Shown one piece after another: positions 25,037 through 34,847 of a DNA stretch of 64,000 nt. Each line of letters begins with the position of its first letter. The first letter of the stretch is position 1. The position numbers and the translations under genes are program-made. Source of the stretch: Sphingomonas sp. GM_Shp_1 (lineage in GTDB: Bacteria; Pseudomonadota; Alphaproteobacteria; Sphingomonadales; Sphingomonadaceae); the NCBI RefSeq assembly GCF_026540895.1, contig NZ_JALNUR010000009.1, positions 1 through 64,000 on the forward strand, written 5' to 3'. The notes beneath the pieces are model-generated. The model ran no database searches and was not told the origin of the DNA. It saw only the letters and a list, made by a program, of their open reading frames with translations.

Positions 25037-25782
25037 TTGGCCACTCCCAGTGCTTTGAGTTTCTCGACCAGTTCGTCGACCGAGCCGACCTTGACGCCCG
25101 CCTGGCGCTTGCCGGGCTCGGCAACGTGCGTGATCGTCAGGCGCGGGGCGATGTCGACGCCGTAGTCAGCGGCGGTCTTGGTCGCCATCGGCTTGGATTT
25201 GGCCTTCATAATGTTCGGCAGCGACGCATAGCGCGGCTCGTTGAGGCGCAGATCGGTGGTGACGATCGCCGGGAGCGTGAGGGCCACCGTCTCCAGCCCG
25301 CCATCGACCTCGCGAGTGACCTTGGCGGTGTCACCCTCGATCTCGACCTTGGACGCGAAGGTCCCCTGCGCCCACCCCAACAGGCCCGCCAGCATCTGGC
25401 CGGTCTGGTTGTTGTCGCCGTCGATCGCCTGCTTGCCCAGGATCACGAGGCCGGGCTGTTCCTCTTCCACCACCTTGGCCAGCAGCTTGGCGACGCCCAG
25501 CGGTTCGACCGGCTGGTCGGCGGTGATCAGGATCGCCCGGTCCGCCCCCATCGCCAGCGCGGTGCGCAGCGTGTCCGCTGCCTTCGCCTCGCCGATCGAG
25601 ACGACGACCACTTCGGTCGCCGCCCCCTTCTCCTTCAGCCGGATCGCCTCTTCCACCGCGATCTCGTCGAACGGGTTCATCGACATCTTCACGTTCGCCA
25701 GATCGACGCCCGTCCCGTCCGCCTTCACGCGCGGCTTCACATTATAATCCAACACCCGCTTCACGGGCACGACGATCTTCAT
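25033..25782 (-). CDS. etfB: Electron transfer flavoprotein beta subunit
   Basis: A 249-residue EtfB/FixA protein: [19 protein letters not shown] at the start, [29 protein letters not shown] and [15 protein letters not shown] (AMP-binding region), and the recognition-loop phrase [20 protein letters not shown], which docks onto dehydrogenases in characterised ETFs. Start: ATG at 25782; an in-frame upstream ATG at 25815 would run into fadL. It follows fadL after 13 nt and overlaps etfA. Confidence 0.97.
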   Translation of the reverse strand: MKIVVPVKRVLDYNVKPRVKADGTGVDLANVKMSMNPFDEIAVEEAIRLKEKGAATEVVVVSIGEAKAADTLRTALAMGADRAILITADQPVEPLGVAKLLAKVVEEEQPGLVILGKQAIDGDNNQTGQMLAGLLGWAQGTFASKVEIEGDTAKVTREVDGGLETVALTLPAIVTTDLRLNEPRYASLPNIMKAKSKPMATKTAADYGVDIAPRLTITHVAEPGKRQAGVKVGSVDELVEKLKALGVAK

Positions 25783-25795
25783 CAAGCTCACTCCG

Positions 25796-27100
25796 TCAGA
25801 AGCTGAAGCGGCCACCGATCGACGCCACGAACGCGCGGGCGTTCTGCACCTGGCCGTTGGTCAGGATCGGCGTCTGCACCGCCGTGCCCGCATAGGCGGC
25901 GGTGCGGCGGTCGATGGTCGCATCGGCGAAGTCGATATAGCTGCCCGCCGCATCCAGCGTGAAGCGCGGGGTCAGCTTGTACGAGCCGCCGATCGAGTAG
26001 TTCCAGCGGTTCGCATCGGGCACGCGCGCATCGCGATTGCCGTTCTGCGTCGGGGTAATGCCCCGCTGCACACCCGCGCGCACGGTCAGCCGGTCATTGG
26101 CCGCGTAATCGAAACCGCCGGCCAGCGAGAAGCTGTTCTTGTAATCCTCCGGGATTTTGGCGTTGATCGGTGCGCCTAGGCGGATCGCGTCGAAATCGGC
26201 CCAGGTGAAGCGCACCGCCTGCGCGTTCAGCGTCAGCTTGTCGGTGGCGCGGAAACGACCCGCGACGATGATCTGCGCGGGGGTGTAGAACTCCGCCGTC
26301 GCGCCGTCGATCGTCCGGTTCTGCGCCGCGAGCGGGCCGAGCAGGCCGCCGACTTCCAGGCTGCCCTTCAACTGGTGCTTGATGCGCGACTTGTAGCTGA
26401 TGCCGACGGTCGCCCAGTCGTTGTGAAGCTGCACACCCGCGGTCCAACCCAGATCCCAGCCATCGCCCTTCAGACGCTGATACCCATCGGCCAGCAGCGG
26501 CGACAAATTGGGGAGCGCGTTGCCCAGTTCGGCCTTGGTATATTCGACGTTCAGCGCGCCACCGACGCGCAGCCAGTCGAGCACCGCGATACCAACCGAA
26601 GGCTGGATGTCGATGGTCCGCAGCTCGGTCTTCAGCGCACTGTACCGGGCCCAGCTGTTCGCGTCATATTCGGTGGTGAAGCTATAGGGCGAGGTCACGG
26701 CAAGGCCGACCGCGACCCGGTCGTTGAGCGGATAGGCGACGGCACCCGACGGCACGATGCCGCGATTGATCGGATCGCCGGACACGCCATTGCCACCGAC
26801 GGGCCGCGCGGGCTGGCCGGGACGTACGATCACCGTGCCCCTATCGACGACATCGCCCTTGGGGATGATCGCCGACGCGCCGATCACCGCCTCGCCGCGC
26901 TCCATGCCCGCAATCGAGGCCGGGTTCCACCAGAGCGACGATGCGCCCGTGTCGGCGCCTTCACCGGAAAAGGCGCGACCCTGGCCACGGGTCGACTGTT
27001 CTTGAAGGTAAAAGGCCTGGCCATAGGCCGCGCCCGCAAAGGCGAAGGACGAAGAGACAATGGCGGTGGCCAGCAGCGGAGCCTTGAACGACTTCATCAT
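25796..27100 (-). CDS. fadL: FadL/TodX-family outer-membrane hydrophobe transporter
   Basis: About 434 residues after a signal peptide ([20 protein letters not shown]). The mature N-terminus [20 protein letters not shown] and [17 protein letters not shown] match the hatch region and NPA motif of FadL barrels; the C-terminus ends in Phe (ASIGGRFSF), as outer-membrane barrels do. It imports long-chain fatty acids or other hydrophobic compounds. Start: ATG at 27100 (MMKSFK), because GGGGAG lies seven nt upstream; ATGs at 27106 and 27136 are alternatives. It sits between DUF2147 and etfB in the fatty-acid cluster. Confidence 0.88.
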   Translation of the reverse strand: MMKSFKAPLLATAIVSSSFAFAGAAYGQAFYLQEQSTRGQGRAFSGEGADTGASSLWWNPASIAGMERGEAVIGASAIIPKGDVVDRGTVIVRPGQPARPVGGNGVSGDPINRGIVPSGAVAYPLNDRVAVGLAVTSPYSFTTEYDANSWARYSALKTELRTIDIQPSVGIAVLDWLRVGGALNVEYTKAELGNALPNLSPLLADGYQRLKGDGWDLGWTAGVQLHNDWATVGISYKSRIKHQLKGSLEVGGLLGPLAAQNRTIDGATAEFYTPAQIIVAGRFRATDKLTLNAQAVRFTWADFDAIRLGAPINAKIPEDYKNSFSLAGGFDYAANDRLTVRAGVQRGITPTQNGNRDARVPDANRWNYSIGGSYKLTPRFTLDAAGSYIDFADATIDRRTAAYAGTAVQTPILTNGQVQNARAFVASIGGRFSF

Positions 27101-27140
27101 GAGCATACTCCCCGGAGGATTTTTGTGATTGGGCAAAGGA

Positions 27141-27548
27141 TCAGCGAATACGGGTCCAGGTCTGCGTCTTGCACAGCGGCACGAAGACGCAGCCGCGCAC
27201 CTTCAGCGTGTCAGGCCCCTCGGGCGTCAGCTTGGCGCTGTACGTCTTGCCATCCTCGGCATTGTAGATGGTGCCGCCGCCCCAGCCTGCGCCGTCCTGC
27301 GAAAAGCCCTGCAGGATCAGCAGGTTCTTGAGCGGACGATTGCGCAGCTTGGGATCGCGGTTGTTCTGGTCGGTCAGCGCCGGATTGGTGCGCAGCTTTT
27401 CCGAGGACAGGATACGGCCGCACACCGAATTGCCGCACTTCTGGATCTCGACCACGCCGCCGCGCGTCTGGGTCTGCCAGCGGCCGACCACCGTGTCCGC
27501 ATTCACGCCAGCCGCCGCAAGGGCCATGGCCGTCAGGGTCAACAACAT
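27141..27548 (-). CDS. DUF2147-domain secreted protein
   Basis: About 135 residues: a short signal peptide (LLTLTAMALAAAGVNA) and a DUF2147 domain running from VGRWQTQTRGGVVEIQKCGN through DGKTYSAKLT to GCVFVPLCKTQTW. Two Cys pairs (KCGNSVC and GCVFVPLC) suggest disulfides in the periplasm. DUF2147 proteins are small lipocalin-like beta barrels of unknown role; placement inside a fatty-acid uptake and oxidation cluster, 40 nt before fadL, makes a periplasmic lipid-handling role attractive but unproven. Start: ATG at 27548, with AGGAGAAG upstream; the ATG at 27566 is the alternative. Confidence 0.85.
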   Translation of the reverse strand: MLLTLTAMALAAAGVNADTVVGRWQTQTRGGVVEIQKCGNSVCGRILSSEKLRTNPALTDQNNRDPKLRNRPLKNLLILQGFSQDGAGWGGGTIYNAEDGKTYSAKLTPEGPDTLKVRGCVFVPLCKTQTWTRIR

Positions 27549-27628
27549 GCCTCTTCTCCTCTCCATGCCCGATCCTCCGGGCAGGAGCGCCGGGTTTCTA
27601 CCCGGTCGCTCCGAAATGTCTTCTTTTC

Positions 27629-27656
27629 CCTATACGTTCACAGGGTGACGCATAGG
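27629..27656. promoter_or_regulatory. Dyad upstream of DUF2147/fadL, candidate fatty-acid regulator site
   Basis: CCTATACGT (27629-27637) and ACGCATAGG (27648-27656) form an inverted repeat with one mismatch, in the 173-nt gap between fadE and the DUF2147 gene. CCCTATACGT recurs at 33051-33060 between divergent fadA and fadD. A MerR-type regulator encoded behind fadD is a possible reader. Confidence 0.45.
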
Positions 27657-27721
27657 ATAACGACACACCATGCCTACGATGCCGGTTAACCGCAATCAAG
27701 CGCAACCGGCGCCGTATCATT

Positions 27722-29518
27722 TCAAAATGCTTCCAGTTCCAGCGCCATGGTCGAACGCTTGCCCGACTTGATCGCCAGGAACGCCGCCGTCGCCTGGGGC
27801 AGGATACGGTCGAAGAAGAACCCGGCGGTGGCGAGCTTGGCCTTGTAGAAGCCCGCCTCGTCGGTTCCTTCCGCCAGCCGCTCGGTCGCGATCCGCGCCG
27901 ATTTCAGGAAGCAATGCCCCATGCCGACCAGGCCCAGCAGCCGCAGATAATCGGTCGCCGCCGCACCCGCTTCCTCGGGGTCCTTCATCCCCTTCTGCGC
28001 GATCATGCCGGTGCTGAGCTGGAGCGCGCCGAACGCCTGCTGCATTGCCGCGGCCCAGCCGGTGATGGCCTTGTCCTCGGACTTGGTCAGCGCCTCGACC
28101 TGTTCCGACACCGCATGGAAGAAGGGGCGCATATAGCGGCCCATATGCGCGGGCATCTTGCGGCCGACCAGATCGAGCGCCTGGACGCCATTCGTGCCCT
28201 CATAAATCTGGGCGATGCGGGCGTCGCGAACGAACTGCTCGATGCCATGGTCGCGGATATAGCCATGACCGCCATGGACCTGCACCGCCAGATTGGCCGC
28301 CTCGAACGCCAGGTCGGTGAACAGCGCCTTCACGACCGGGGTCATCAACGCCACGAAGTCCGCCGCGCGCGACTGGTCGGCGGGGTTGATCGCATGCGCC
28401 TCGGCATCCAGCCCGCGCGCCGCCCATTGGCCCAGCGCCCGACAACCCTCGGCATAGGCGCGCATGGTCATCAGCATCCGGCGCACGTCCGGGTGGACGA
28501 TGATCGGATCGGCGGGCAGGTCGGGACGCGCCGCGCCACCCAGCGCACGGCCCTGCAGGCGGTCCTTCGCGTAAGCGACGGCCGACTGGTAAGCGATCTC
28601 ATTGACACCCAAGCCCTGGATGCCGACCGAGACACGCTCGGTATTCATCATGGTGAACATGGCGGCGAGGCCCTTGTTCAGCTCGCCTACGACCCAGCCC
28701 TTGGAATTGTTGAACTCCAACTGGCAGGTGGCCGATGCCTTCAGGCCCATCTTATGCTCGATGGCAGCCACGCTGACGCCATTGGCCGGACCGACCGAGC
28801 CGTCATCCTTGGGCAGATACTTGGGCACCAGGAACAGGCTGATCCCCTTCACCCCCTTGGGCGCATCGGGCGTGCGCGCGAGGACGAGGTGGATCACATT
28901 ATCGGTCAGGTCATGGTCGCCCGCCGAGATGAAGATCTTGCCGCCGGTCAGCAGGTACGACCCATCCTCCTGCGGCTCGGCACGGGTACGCAGCAGGCCC
29001 AGATCGGTGCCGCAATGCGCCTCGGTCAGGCACATCGTCCCCGACCATTCGCCCGAGATCATCTTCGGCAGATAGAATTGCTTCAAGTCCTCCGAGCCAT
29101 GGCCCATCAGTGCGGTGGTCGCGCCGTGGGTCAGGCCGGGATAGAGGCTGAACGACAGGTTGGTCGCGCAGATCATCTCCTCGACCAGCTTGTTCACCGC
29201 CTCGGGCAGCCCCTGCCCGCCATATTCGACCGGCGAGGCGAGCGCGGCCCAGCCGCCCTCGCAGAACTGGCGATACGCCTCCTTGAACCCGGCGGGCGTA
29301 CGGACAACGCCATTCTCCAGCTTGCAGCCTTCGATGTCGCCCGTCGCATTGAGCGGCAGCAGCACGTCCTGCGTGACGCGGGCCGCTTCTTCCAGGATGG
29401 CGTCGTACAGCTCGGGCCCGAACTCGTCCTGCCCTGCGACGGGGCCGAACTCGTCCTCCGTGAACAGCTCGTGGAGGACGAAACGCATGTCGCGCAGCGG
29501 CGCGTTATAGACTTGCAT
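27722..29518 (-). CDS. fadE: Acyl-CoA dehydrogenase (FadE-type, long form)
   Basis: A 598-residue acyl-CoA dehydrogenase with the usual three core domains plus a C-terminal extension. MCLTEAHCGTDLGLLRTRAE and GGKIFISAGDHDLTDNVIHL contact FAD; QVHGGHGYIRDHGIEQFVRDARIAQIYEGTNGVQ includes the probable catalytic Glu in IYEGTNG. It makes the first double bond of acyl-CoA beta-oxidation and passes electrons to EtfAB, encoded in the same cluster. It follows the fadN gene after 18 nt. Chain-length preference cannot be read directly; the long form resembles enzymes for medium/long chains. Confidence 0.93.
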   Translation of the reverse strand: MQVYNAPLRDMRFVLHELFTEDEFGPVAGQDEFGPELYDAILEEAARVTQDVLLPLNATGDIEGCKLENGVVRTPAGFKEAYRQFCEGGWAALASPVEYGGQGLPEAVNKLVEEMICATNLSFSLYPGLTHGATTALMGHGSEDLKQFYLPKMISGEWSGTMCLTEAHCGTDLGLLRTRAEPQEDGSYLLTGGKIFISAGDHDLTDNVIHLVLARTPDAPKGVKGISLFLVPKYLPKDDGSVGPANGVSVAAIEHKMGLKASATCQLEFNNSKGWVVGELNKGLAAMFTMMNTERVSVGIQGLGVNEIAYQSAVAYAKDRLQGRALGGAARPDLPADPIIVHPDVRRMLMTMRAYAEGCRALGQWAARGLDAEAHAINPADQSRAADFVALMTPVVKALFTDLAFEAANLAVQVHGGHGYIRDHGIEQFVRDARIAQIYEGTNGVQALDLVGRKMPAHMGRYMRPFFHAVSEQVEALTKSEDKAITGWAAAMQQAFGALQLSTGMIAQKGMKDPEEAGAAATDYLRLLGLVGMGHCFLKSARIATERLAEGTDEAGFYKAKLATAGFFFDRILPQATAAFLAIKSGKRSTMALELEAF

Positions 29519-29536
29519 GGGACTATCCTCTCCCGA

Positions 29537-31867
29537 TCAATTGCGCAGCGGCTTGCCGGTTTCGAGCATATGCTCGACCCGTGCCTGGGTCCGCGCGTCC
29601 TTGACGCTTTCCATGAAGGCGGCGCGTTCCAGCTTGAGCAGTTGGTCCTCGCTCACCTCGTCGATGATGTCGGCGTCGCCGCCGGTGACGATGTTCGCCA
29701 GACGGCCCGCGACCACCACGTCGTAGGGCGTCGCGACGCCCTTCTTGGCGAAGTCGGCGACCGCACCGTTGAACGCGACGCGTCCGGCCGCCCCCGGCAA
29801 GCGGAAGACGGGCTTTTCGGGCGGCTGATACCCCTCGACCAGCGACAGCGCCTTCTGCTTGGCATCGGCCAGCAGACGATCACGGTTCATGGTGATGCCG
29901 TCCCCTTCACGCAGATAGCCCATGTCCTTGGCGAGTGCCGCCGAGCGCGACACCTGCGCGGTCGAAATGGTCTCGAACGCCTTCATGGCGGCGGGCATCG
30001 GCCCCTTGGGCATTTTGGGCGACTTGGCGAGACGGTCGATCAGCTCGCCGTTTCCGCCCCAACCGGGGACCAGACCGACGCCGGTTTCGACCAGCCCGAT
30101 ATAGCTTTCCGCATGGGCCTGGATCGCATCGGCATGGAGCAGGATCTCGCACCCGCCGCCCAGCGCCATGCCGGCCGGCGCGGCGACCACCGGGAAAGGC
30201 GCGTATTTCAGCGCCTTGTACGCCTGCTGACCTGCAACGACCAGCTTGTCGACTTCGCCCCAGGCGGCGATGTTCACCGCGAACATGGCAAGGCCCAGGT
30301 TCGCACCCGCCGAGAAGTTGCTGCCTTCGTTATAGATGACCAGCGCCTTATACTGGCTCTTCACCAGCGCGATGGCCTTTTGCAGCAGCGACAGCACCTG
30401 CTCGTCGAGCGCGTTCATCTTGCCGGTGAACTCGAACGCCGCGACGTCATCGCCGACATCCCACAGCGCCGCCGAGCCGTTCTTCATCAGCGGCTCGGAG
30501 CGCAGCTTGATGTCCTCCAGCAGCAGCACGCCCTCGGCCCGGACCACATCGGCATAGTCGCCGCCCAGCGTGAGGTACTGACGCTTGCCGTCGACCACCC
30601 GGTAGAAGGGGCGATCCCCCGCCGTCTCCAGCAGGGCGGGCACCGGCTTGCCCTCGGCACGCAGCCGCTCGGCCAGCTTGCCCGGTCCCAGCCGGTCGAT
30701 CAGCTCGAAGGGGCCGAACTTCCAGTTATAGCCCAGCTTCATCGCGTCATCGATCGCGACCACATCGTCCGCCGCCTCGCCGACTAGGCCCGCCGCATAG
30801 GACAGGACGGGGCCCAGCACCGCCCAAGCATAGTTGCCGACCTTGCCCGGCGTCGCGACCAGCGCCGCCAGATCCTTTTCGGCGCGCCCCGGCAAACGCT
30901 CGGGCTTCTTTTCCGCGCGATACTCGCCCGTCTGTAGGTCGATCGCCTGCTTGGCCTTGGTGCCGTCGGGCTTGCGGTCGAGACGGTAGAAGCCGCCCTT
31001 GCCCTTGCGCCCCGTGAACCCCTCCGCGATCATCTTGTCGACCAGCGGCAGCGGGCGGATCGTGTCGAAATAGGCGTCCCCTTCCGGCAGGGTCGAGGAC
31101 AGCGACTTGGCGAGCAGGGGCATCAGGTCGATACCCACCAGGTCGATCAGCCCGAAAATACCGGTCTTGGGCACGCCCATCGGACGGCCGCCGATCTGGT
31201 CGGCCTCCTCGACGGTCAGCCCCTGGTCCATCGCCGCGTTGATCGCGACCGCGAGCCAATAGGTGCCGATACGGTTGGCGATGAAGCCCGGCGTGTCCTG
31301 GGCGCGGACGATCCGCTTGCCCATGCGGTGATCGACGAACTGCTCGACCTTGGCCGCGACACCGGCATCGGTGTGCTCCGAGGTCACGATCTCGATCAGC
31401 CGCATGTAACGCGGCGGGTTGAAGAAATGGGTGATCAGAAAGTCGTTTTTGAACTGCTCCGACCGCCCATCGACCAGATGGCCGAGCGGGATGGTCGAGG
31501 TGTTGGACGACACCGCCGTACCGGGACGTTTCAGTGCCTCCAGCTTGGCATAGAGCGACTGCTTGACGTCCAGCCGCTCGACCACCGCCTCGACGATCCA
31601 GTCGCATTCGGCGACCTTGGCCAAGTGATCCTCGATATTGCCCGTTTCGACCAGCTTGGCGGCGGCGGGCGACATGAAGGGGGCAGGTTCGGTCTTGAGC
31701 ATCTTCGCCACGGCACCCTTGGCCACCGCGTCACGGTCGCCGCCGTCCTTCGGCACGATGTCGAGCAGCAGGACGGGCACACCGGCATTGGCGACCTGCG
31801 CCGCGATGCCAGCCCCCATCACGCCTGCGCCGATCACGCAAACCTTGTTGATCGTGTCAGCCATCAT
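29537..31867 (-). CDS. fadN: FadN-type bifunctional 3-hydroxyacyl-CoA dehydrogenase / enoyl-CoA hydratase
   Basis: A 776-residue fusion in the order dehydrogenase then hydratase, the reverse of E. coli FadB and like Bacillus FadN. The N-terminus has the NAD motif VCVIGAGVMGAGIAAQVA, SSNTSTIPLGHL, HFFNPPRYMRLIEIV and the DTPGFIANRIGTYW segment. The C-terminal crotonase domain has SNFSAGANLGLAMF, PVVAAPAGMALGGGCEILLH and GLVETGVGLVPGWGGNGEL, with Glu residues at the hydratase positions. It performs the two middle steps of beta-oxidation. The start ATG overlaps the thiolase stop (ATGA, 31864-31867); a second ATG directly follows. Confidence 0.95.
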   Translation of the reverse strand: MMADTINKVCVIGAGVMGAGIAAQVANAGVPVLLLDIVPKDGGDRDAVAKGAVAKMLKTEPAPFMSPAAAKLVETGNIEDHLAKVAECDWIVEAVVERLDVKQSLYAKLEALKRPGTAVSSNTSTIPLGHLVDGRSEQFKNDFLITHFFNPPRYMRLIEIVTSEHTDAGVAAKVEQFVDHRMGKRIVRAQDTPGFIANRIGTYWLAVAINAAMDQGLTVEEADQIGGRPMGVPKTGIFGLIDLVGIDLMPLLAKSLSSTLPEGDAYFDTIRPLPLVDKMIAEGFTGRKGKGGFYRLDRKPDGTKAKQAIDLQTGEYRAEKKPERLPGRAEKDLAALVATPGKVGNYAWAVLGPVLSYAAGLVGEAADDVVAIDDAMKLGYNWKFGPFELIDRLGPGKLAERLRAEGKPVPALLETAGDRPFYRVVDGKRQYLTLGGDYADVVRAEGVLLLEDIKLRSEPLMKNGSAALWDVGDDVAAFEFTGKMNALDEQVLSLLQKAIALVKSQYKALVIYNEGSNFSAGANLGLAMFAVNIAAWGEVDKLVVAGQQAYKALKYAPFPVVAAPAGMALGGGCEILLHADAIQAHAESYIGLVETGVGLVPGWGGNGELIDRLAKSPKMPKGPMPAAMKAFETISTAQVSRSAALAKDMGYLREGDGITMNRDRLLADAKQKALSLVEGYQPPEKPVFRLPGAAGRVAFNGAVADFAKKGVATPYDVVVAGRLANIVTGGDADIIDEVSEDQLLKLERAAFMESVKDARTQARVEHMLETGKPLRN

Positions 31868-33000
31868 GCACGCTCCAGCACAGTCGCGATGCCCTGCCCG
31901 CCGCCGATGCACTGGGTGGCCAGCGCATAGTGACCGCCGTCACGCGCCAGCAAAGCCGCCGCCTTGCCGACGATGCGCGCGCCGGTCGCGCCCAGCGGAT
32001 GGCCGATGGCGATGGCACCGCCGTCCTTGTTGATCGCGTCTTCCTTGAGGCCAAGATCGCGGATGCAGGCGATCGCCTGGCTGGCAAAGGCTTCGTTGAT
32101 CTCGACCACGTCGAGGTCGCTCGAGGCGATACCGGCACGCGACAGCGCCTTCTTGGACGACGCGATCGGGCCCAAACCCATCGTCTCCGGCTCGCAGCCC
32201 GAAATCGCGACCGACTTGATGCGGGCGAGGATGGTCAGGCCGTGCTTCTTGGCGAACTCTTCGGAGGTGACGAGTACGGCGGCCGCGCCATCGGTCAGCG
32301 GCGAGGCGGTGCCCGCCGTCACCGTGCCCTCCTTGTCGAAGGCAGGCTTCAGCCCAGCCAGAACCTCTTCGGTCGTGTCGGGGCGGATCAGGCCATCCTC
32401 GGTCACGTCGCCCGCCTTGGTGCGGATCGGCACGATCTCATCGGCCAGGCGACCGGCGGCGCGCGCCTCGGCGGCCTTTTTCTGGCTGGCGACCGCGAAC
32501 TTCTCCTGCTCGGCGCGGGTGATCTGGTATTTTTCCGCGACATTCTCGGCGGTCTGGCCCATGCCCATATAGGCGCCGGGCCGCGCGGCGGCGAGTTCGG
32601 GATTGGGCAGCGGGTTGTAGCCGCCCATCGGCACCCGGCTCATCGACTCGATGCCAGCGCAGATGAACGCCTCGCCCGCGCCGATCTGGATCTGGCCCAT
32701 GGCGATATGGATGGCCGACATGGACGACCCGCAAAAGCGGTTCACCGTCATGCCGCCGACCGACAGCGGCAGGTCCGCGAGCAGACCGATCAGCCGCGCG
32801 ACGTTCATGCCCTGCTCGCCCTCGGGGAAGGCGCAGCCCAGGATGATGTCCTCGATCTCCGACGCATCGACGCCGGTCCGCTCGATCAGCCCGCGAATCA
32901 CCTGTGCGGTCAGGTCGTCGGGACGGACCCGTGCGAGCGCGCCCTTGCCAGCCTGGGTGAAGGGAGAGCGGGCATAGCCTGCGATCACGATGTTGGTCAT
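31864..33000 (-). CDS. fadA: Acetyl-CoA acyltransferase (3-ketoacyl-CoA thiolase)
   Basis: A 378-residue thiolase. The acyl-accepting Cys is in VNRFCGSSMSAI, the His in GGAIAIGHPLGATGARI and the second Cys in ALATQCIGGGQGIA; EINEAFASQ is also present. It cleaves 3-ketoacyl-CoA to acetyl-CoA and a shortened acyl-CoA. It is the first gene of the fadA-fadN-fadE-DUF2147-fadL-etfB-etfA series on the minus strand, and overlaps fadN by 4 nt. The 131-nt gap to divergent fadD should contain its promoter. Confidence 0.96.
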   Translation of the reverse strand: MTNIVIAGYARSPFTQAGKGALARVRPDDLTAQVIRGLIERTGVDASEIEDIILGCAFPEGEQGMNVARLIGLLADLPLSVGGMTVNRFCGSSMSAIHIAMGQIQIGAGEAFICAGIESMSRVPMGGYNPLPNPELAAARPGAYMGMGQTAENVAEKYQITRAEQEKFAVASQKKAAEARAAGRLADEIVPIRTKAGDVTEDGLIRPDTTEEVLAGLKPAFDKEGTVTAGTASPLTDGAAAVLVTSEEFAKKHGLTILARIKSVAISGCEPETMGLGPIASSKKALSRAGIASSDLDVVEINEAFASQAIACIRDLGLKEDAINKDGGAIAIGHPLGATGARIVGKAAALLARDGGHYALATQCIGGGQGIATVLERA

Positions 33001-33131
33001 CCAATCCTCTCTTTATGGGCTTGCGGCCTAACGTTAAGGTGCGTTACCTACCCTATACGTCAACACAATAAGCAACTCGACCGCAATCGACAACCGGGTA
33101 TGGTCGAAAAAAGATATAGGAGAGCGATGCG
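33001..33131. promoter_or_regulatory. Divergent fadA/fadD control region
   Basis: This gap holds AGGTGCGTTACCT (33037-33049; inverted AGGT/ACCT) and next to it CCCTATACGT (33051-33060), the half-site also found in the dyad upstream of DUF2147/fadL. TTAACG-like sequence sits at 33028-33036. Such dyads suit a MerR-type activator/repressor, and a MerR gene follows fadD. I could not assign -35/-10 boxes. Confidence 0.5.
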
Positions 33132-34844
33132 ATGACGGCAGGAGCCATCGGGGAAACCACGACAGGCGGTGTTCCGGGTCAGGCGACGGGACGCCCGCTG
33201 GTGTCCGAGCCCCGGCTGCTATCCGACATGTTCGAGGCTACGGTACGCCGCCATGGCGACCGGCCCGCCGTCGATTTCATGGGTCGCATCACGCGCTATG
33301 GCGAGCTGTCGGACATGGTGGACCGTGCCGCCGCGGGGCTTCAGGCGCTGGGCGTGAAGCCGGGGACGCGCGTCGCGCTCTGCCTGCCCAACATCATCTA
33401 TTACCCCGTGCTGTTCTTCGCCACGCTCAAAGCCGGTGGCATCGTCGTCAACGTCAACCCGCTCTATGTCGATCGCGAGCTTTGCCATCTGCTGGAGGAT
33501 TCGGGCGCGGAGATCATCGCGACCTGCGACATTCCCGACATCCATGCTCGGGTTGGCAAGGCCGCCGAGAAGCTGGGCTTGCGCCACGTCATTTCCTGCC
33601 CCGTGGCGGACGCGCTGCCGACCGTGAAGGGTCTGGCCTATCGCCTGCTCAAGCGCTCGATGATCGCCGCCCCCGGTCCCTCGCCCCGCCACCTGACCTT
33701 CGCACAGATGATGAAGCGCGGACGCGGCCTGACCCCCGTCGCCGCCAAGCCGGACGATGTGGCGGTGCTGCAATATACCGGCGGCACCACGGGCAGCCCC
33801 AAGGCGGCGATGCTGTCGCACCGCAACCTCATCGCCAATGCCGATGCCATGGTCATCCATACCGGTGGCGAGGACGCGATCGGGGCGGAGCGGATATTGG
33901 GCGTGCTCCCCCTCTTCCACGTCTTTGCGCTGACCACGGTGCTCAGCTTCGCGATCCGGGTGGGCGCGGAGATGATCCTGCTCCCCCGGTTCGAGCTGGA
34001 TCAGGTGCTGAAGACCATCGCGCGCAGCAAGCCGACCTATTTCCCCGCCGTCCCCACCATCTACAACGCGATCGCGGGTGTGGCCGAGGCGCGCAAGGTC
34101 GACCTGTCGGCGATCAAGGCCTGCATCTCGGGCGGCGCGCCGCTCCCCGCCGAGGTACGCATCGCCTTCGAGACGACGACCGGCGGCAAGCTGGTCGAAG
34201 GTTACGGCCTGTCCGAGGCGTCGCCGATCATCACCTGCAACCCGCTGACCGGCGAGAACAAGGGCGGCTCGGCGGGCTTGCCCTTTCCCGGCACGACGAT
34301 CGAGATTCGCGACCGCGACAATCCCGACCGTCTGATGCCGCCCGGCGAGGTCGGCGAAATCTGCGCACGGGGGCCGCAGGTGATGGCGGGCTATTGGAAC
34401 AAGCCCGCCGAGACCGAGCAGGTCTTCATCCATGGCGCGCTGCGCACCGGCGATGTCGGCTATCTGGACGAGGACGGTTATCTGTTCATCGTCGACCGGA
34501 TCAAGGACGTGATCCTATGCGGCGGCTACAACGTCTATCCGCGCATGATCGAGGAGGCGCTATATGAACATCCCGCCGTCGCCGAGGCGGTGGTGATCGG
34601 CATCCCCGATCCCTATCGCGGCCAGTCGCCCAAGGCCTTTGTCAAGCTGGCCCCCGATCACCATGCCACGCCGGAGGAACTACGTGCTTTTCTTCAGGAC
34701 AAGGTCAGCAAGATCGAGCTTCCCCGCGAAGTCGAAATCCGCGAAAGCTTGCCCAAGACCTTGATCGGCAAATTGTCGAAAAAGGAACTGGTCGAAGAAG
34801 AACTGGCGAAGGCGGCGGCAGCGACGCAGCCGATGGGGGAATAG
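33132..34844 (+). CDS. fadD: Long-chain fatty acid-CoA ligase
   Basis: A 570-residue ANL-superfamily adenylating enzyme. Core motifs: VLQYTGGTTGSPKAAMLSHR (P-loop), VEGYGLSEASPIITCNP (A5), the ALRTGDVGYLDEDGYLFIVD Asp, KDVILCGGYNVYPRMIEE (hinge) and the C-terminal catalytic Lys in LPKTLIGKLSKKEL. It activates fatty acids to acyl-CoA for the neighbouring oxidation genes. Start: ATG at 33132. It is divergent from fadA and followed after 3 nt by the MerR gene, making a fadD-merR operon. Confidence 0.93.
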   Translation: MTAGAIGETTTGGVPGQATGRPLVSEPRLLSDMFEATVRRHGDRPAVDFMGRITRYGELSDMVDRAAAGLQALGVKPGTRVALCLPNIIYYPVLFFATLKAGGIVVNVNPLYVDRELCHLLEDSGAEIIATCDIPDIHARVGKAAEKLGLRHVISCPVADALPTVKGLAYRLLKRSMIAAPGPSPRHLTFAQMMKRGRGLTPVAAKPDDVAVLQYTGGTTGSPKAAMLSHRNLIANADAMVIHTGGEDAIGAERILGVLPLFHVFALTTVLSFAIRVGAEMILLPRFELDQVLKTIARSKPTYFPAVPTIYNAIAGVAEARKVDLSAIKACISGGAPLPAEVRIAFETTTGGKLVEGYGLSEASPIITCNPLTGENKGGSAGLPFPGTTIEIRDRDNPDRLMPPGEVGEICARGPQVMAGYWNKPAETEQVFIHGALRTGDVGYLDEDGYLFIVDRIKDVILCGGYNVYPRMIEEALYEHPAVAEAVVIGIPDPYRGQSPKAFVKLAPDHHATPEELRAFLQDKVSKIELPREVEIRESLPKTLIGKLSKKELVEEELAKAAAATQPMGE

Positions 34845-34847
34845 ACG

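Noticed and set aside
27914..30787. 957-residue plus-strand frame opposite fadE and fadN
   Set aside because: Antisense to two firmly identified genes; no recognisable domains, Arg/His/Gln-rich as expected from the complement of GC-rich coding DNA.
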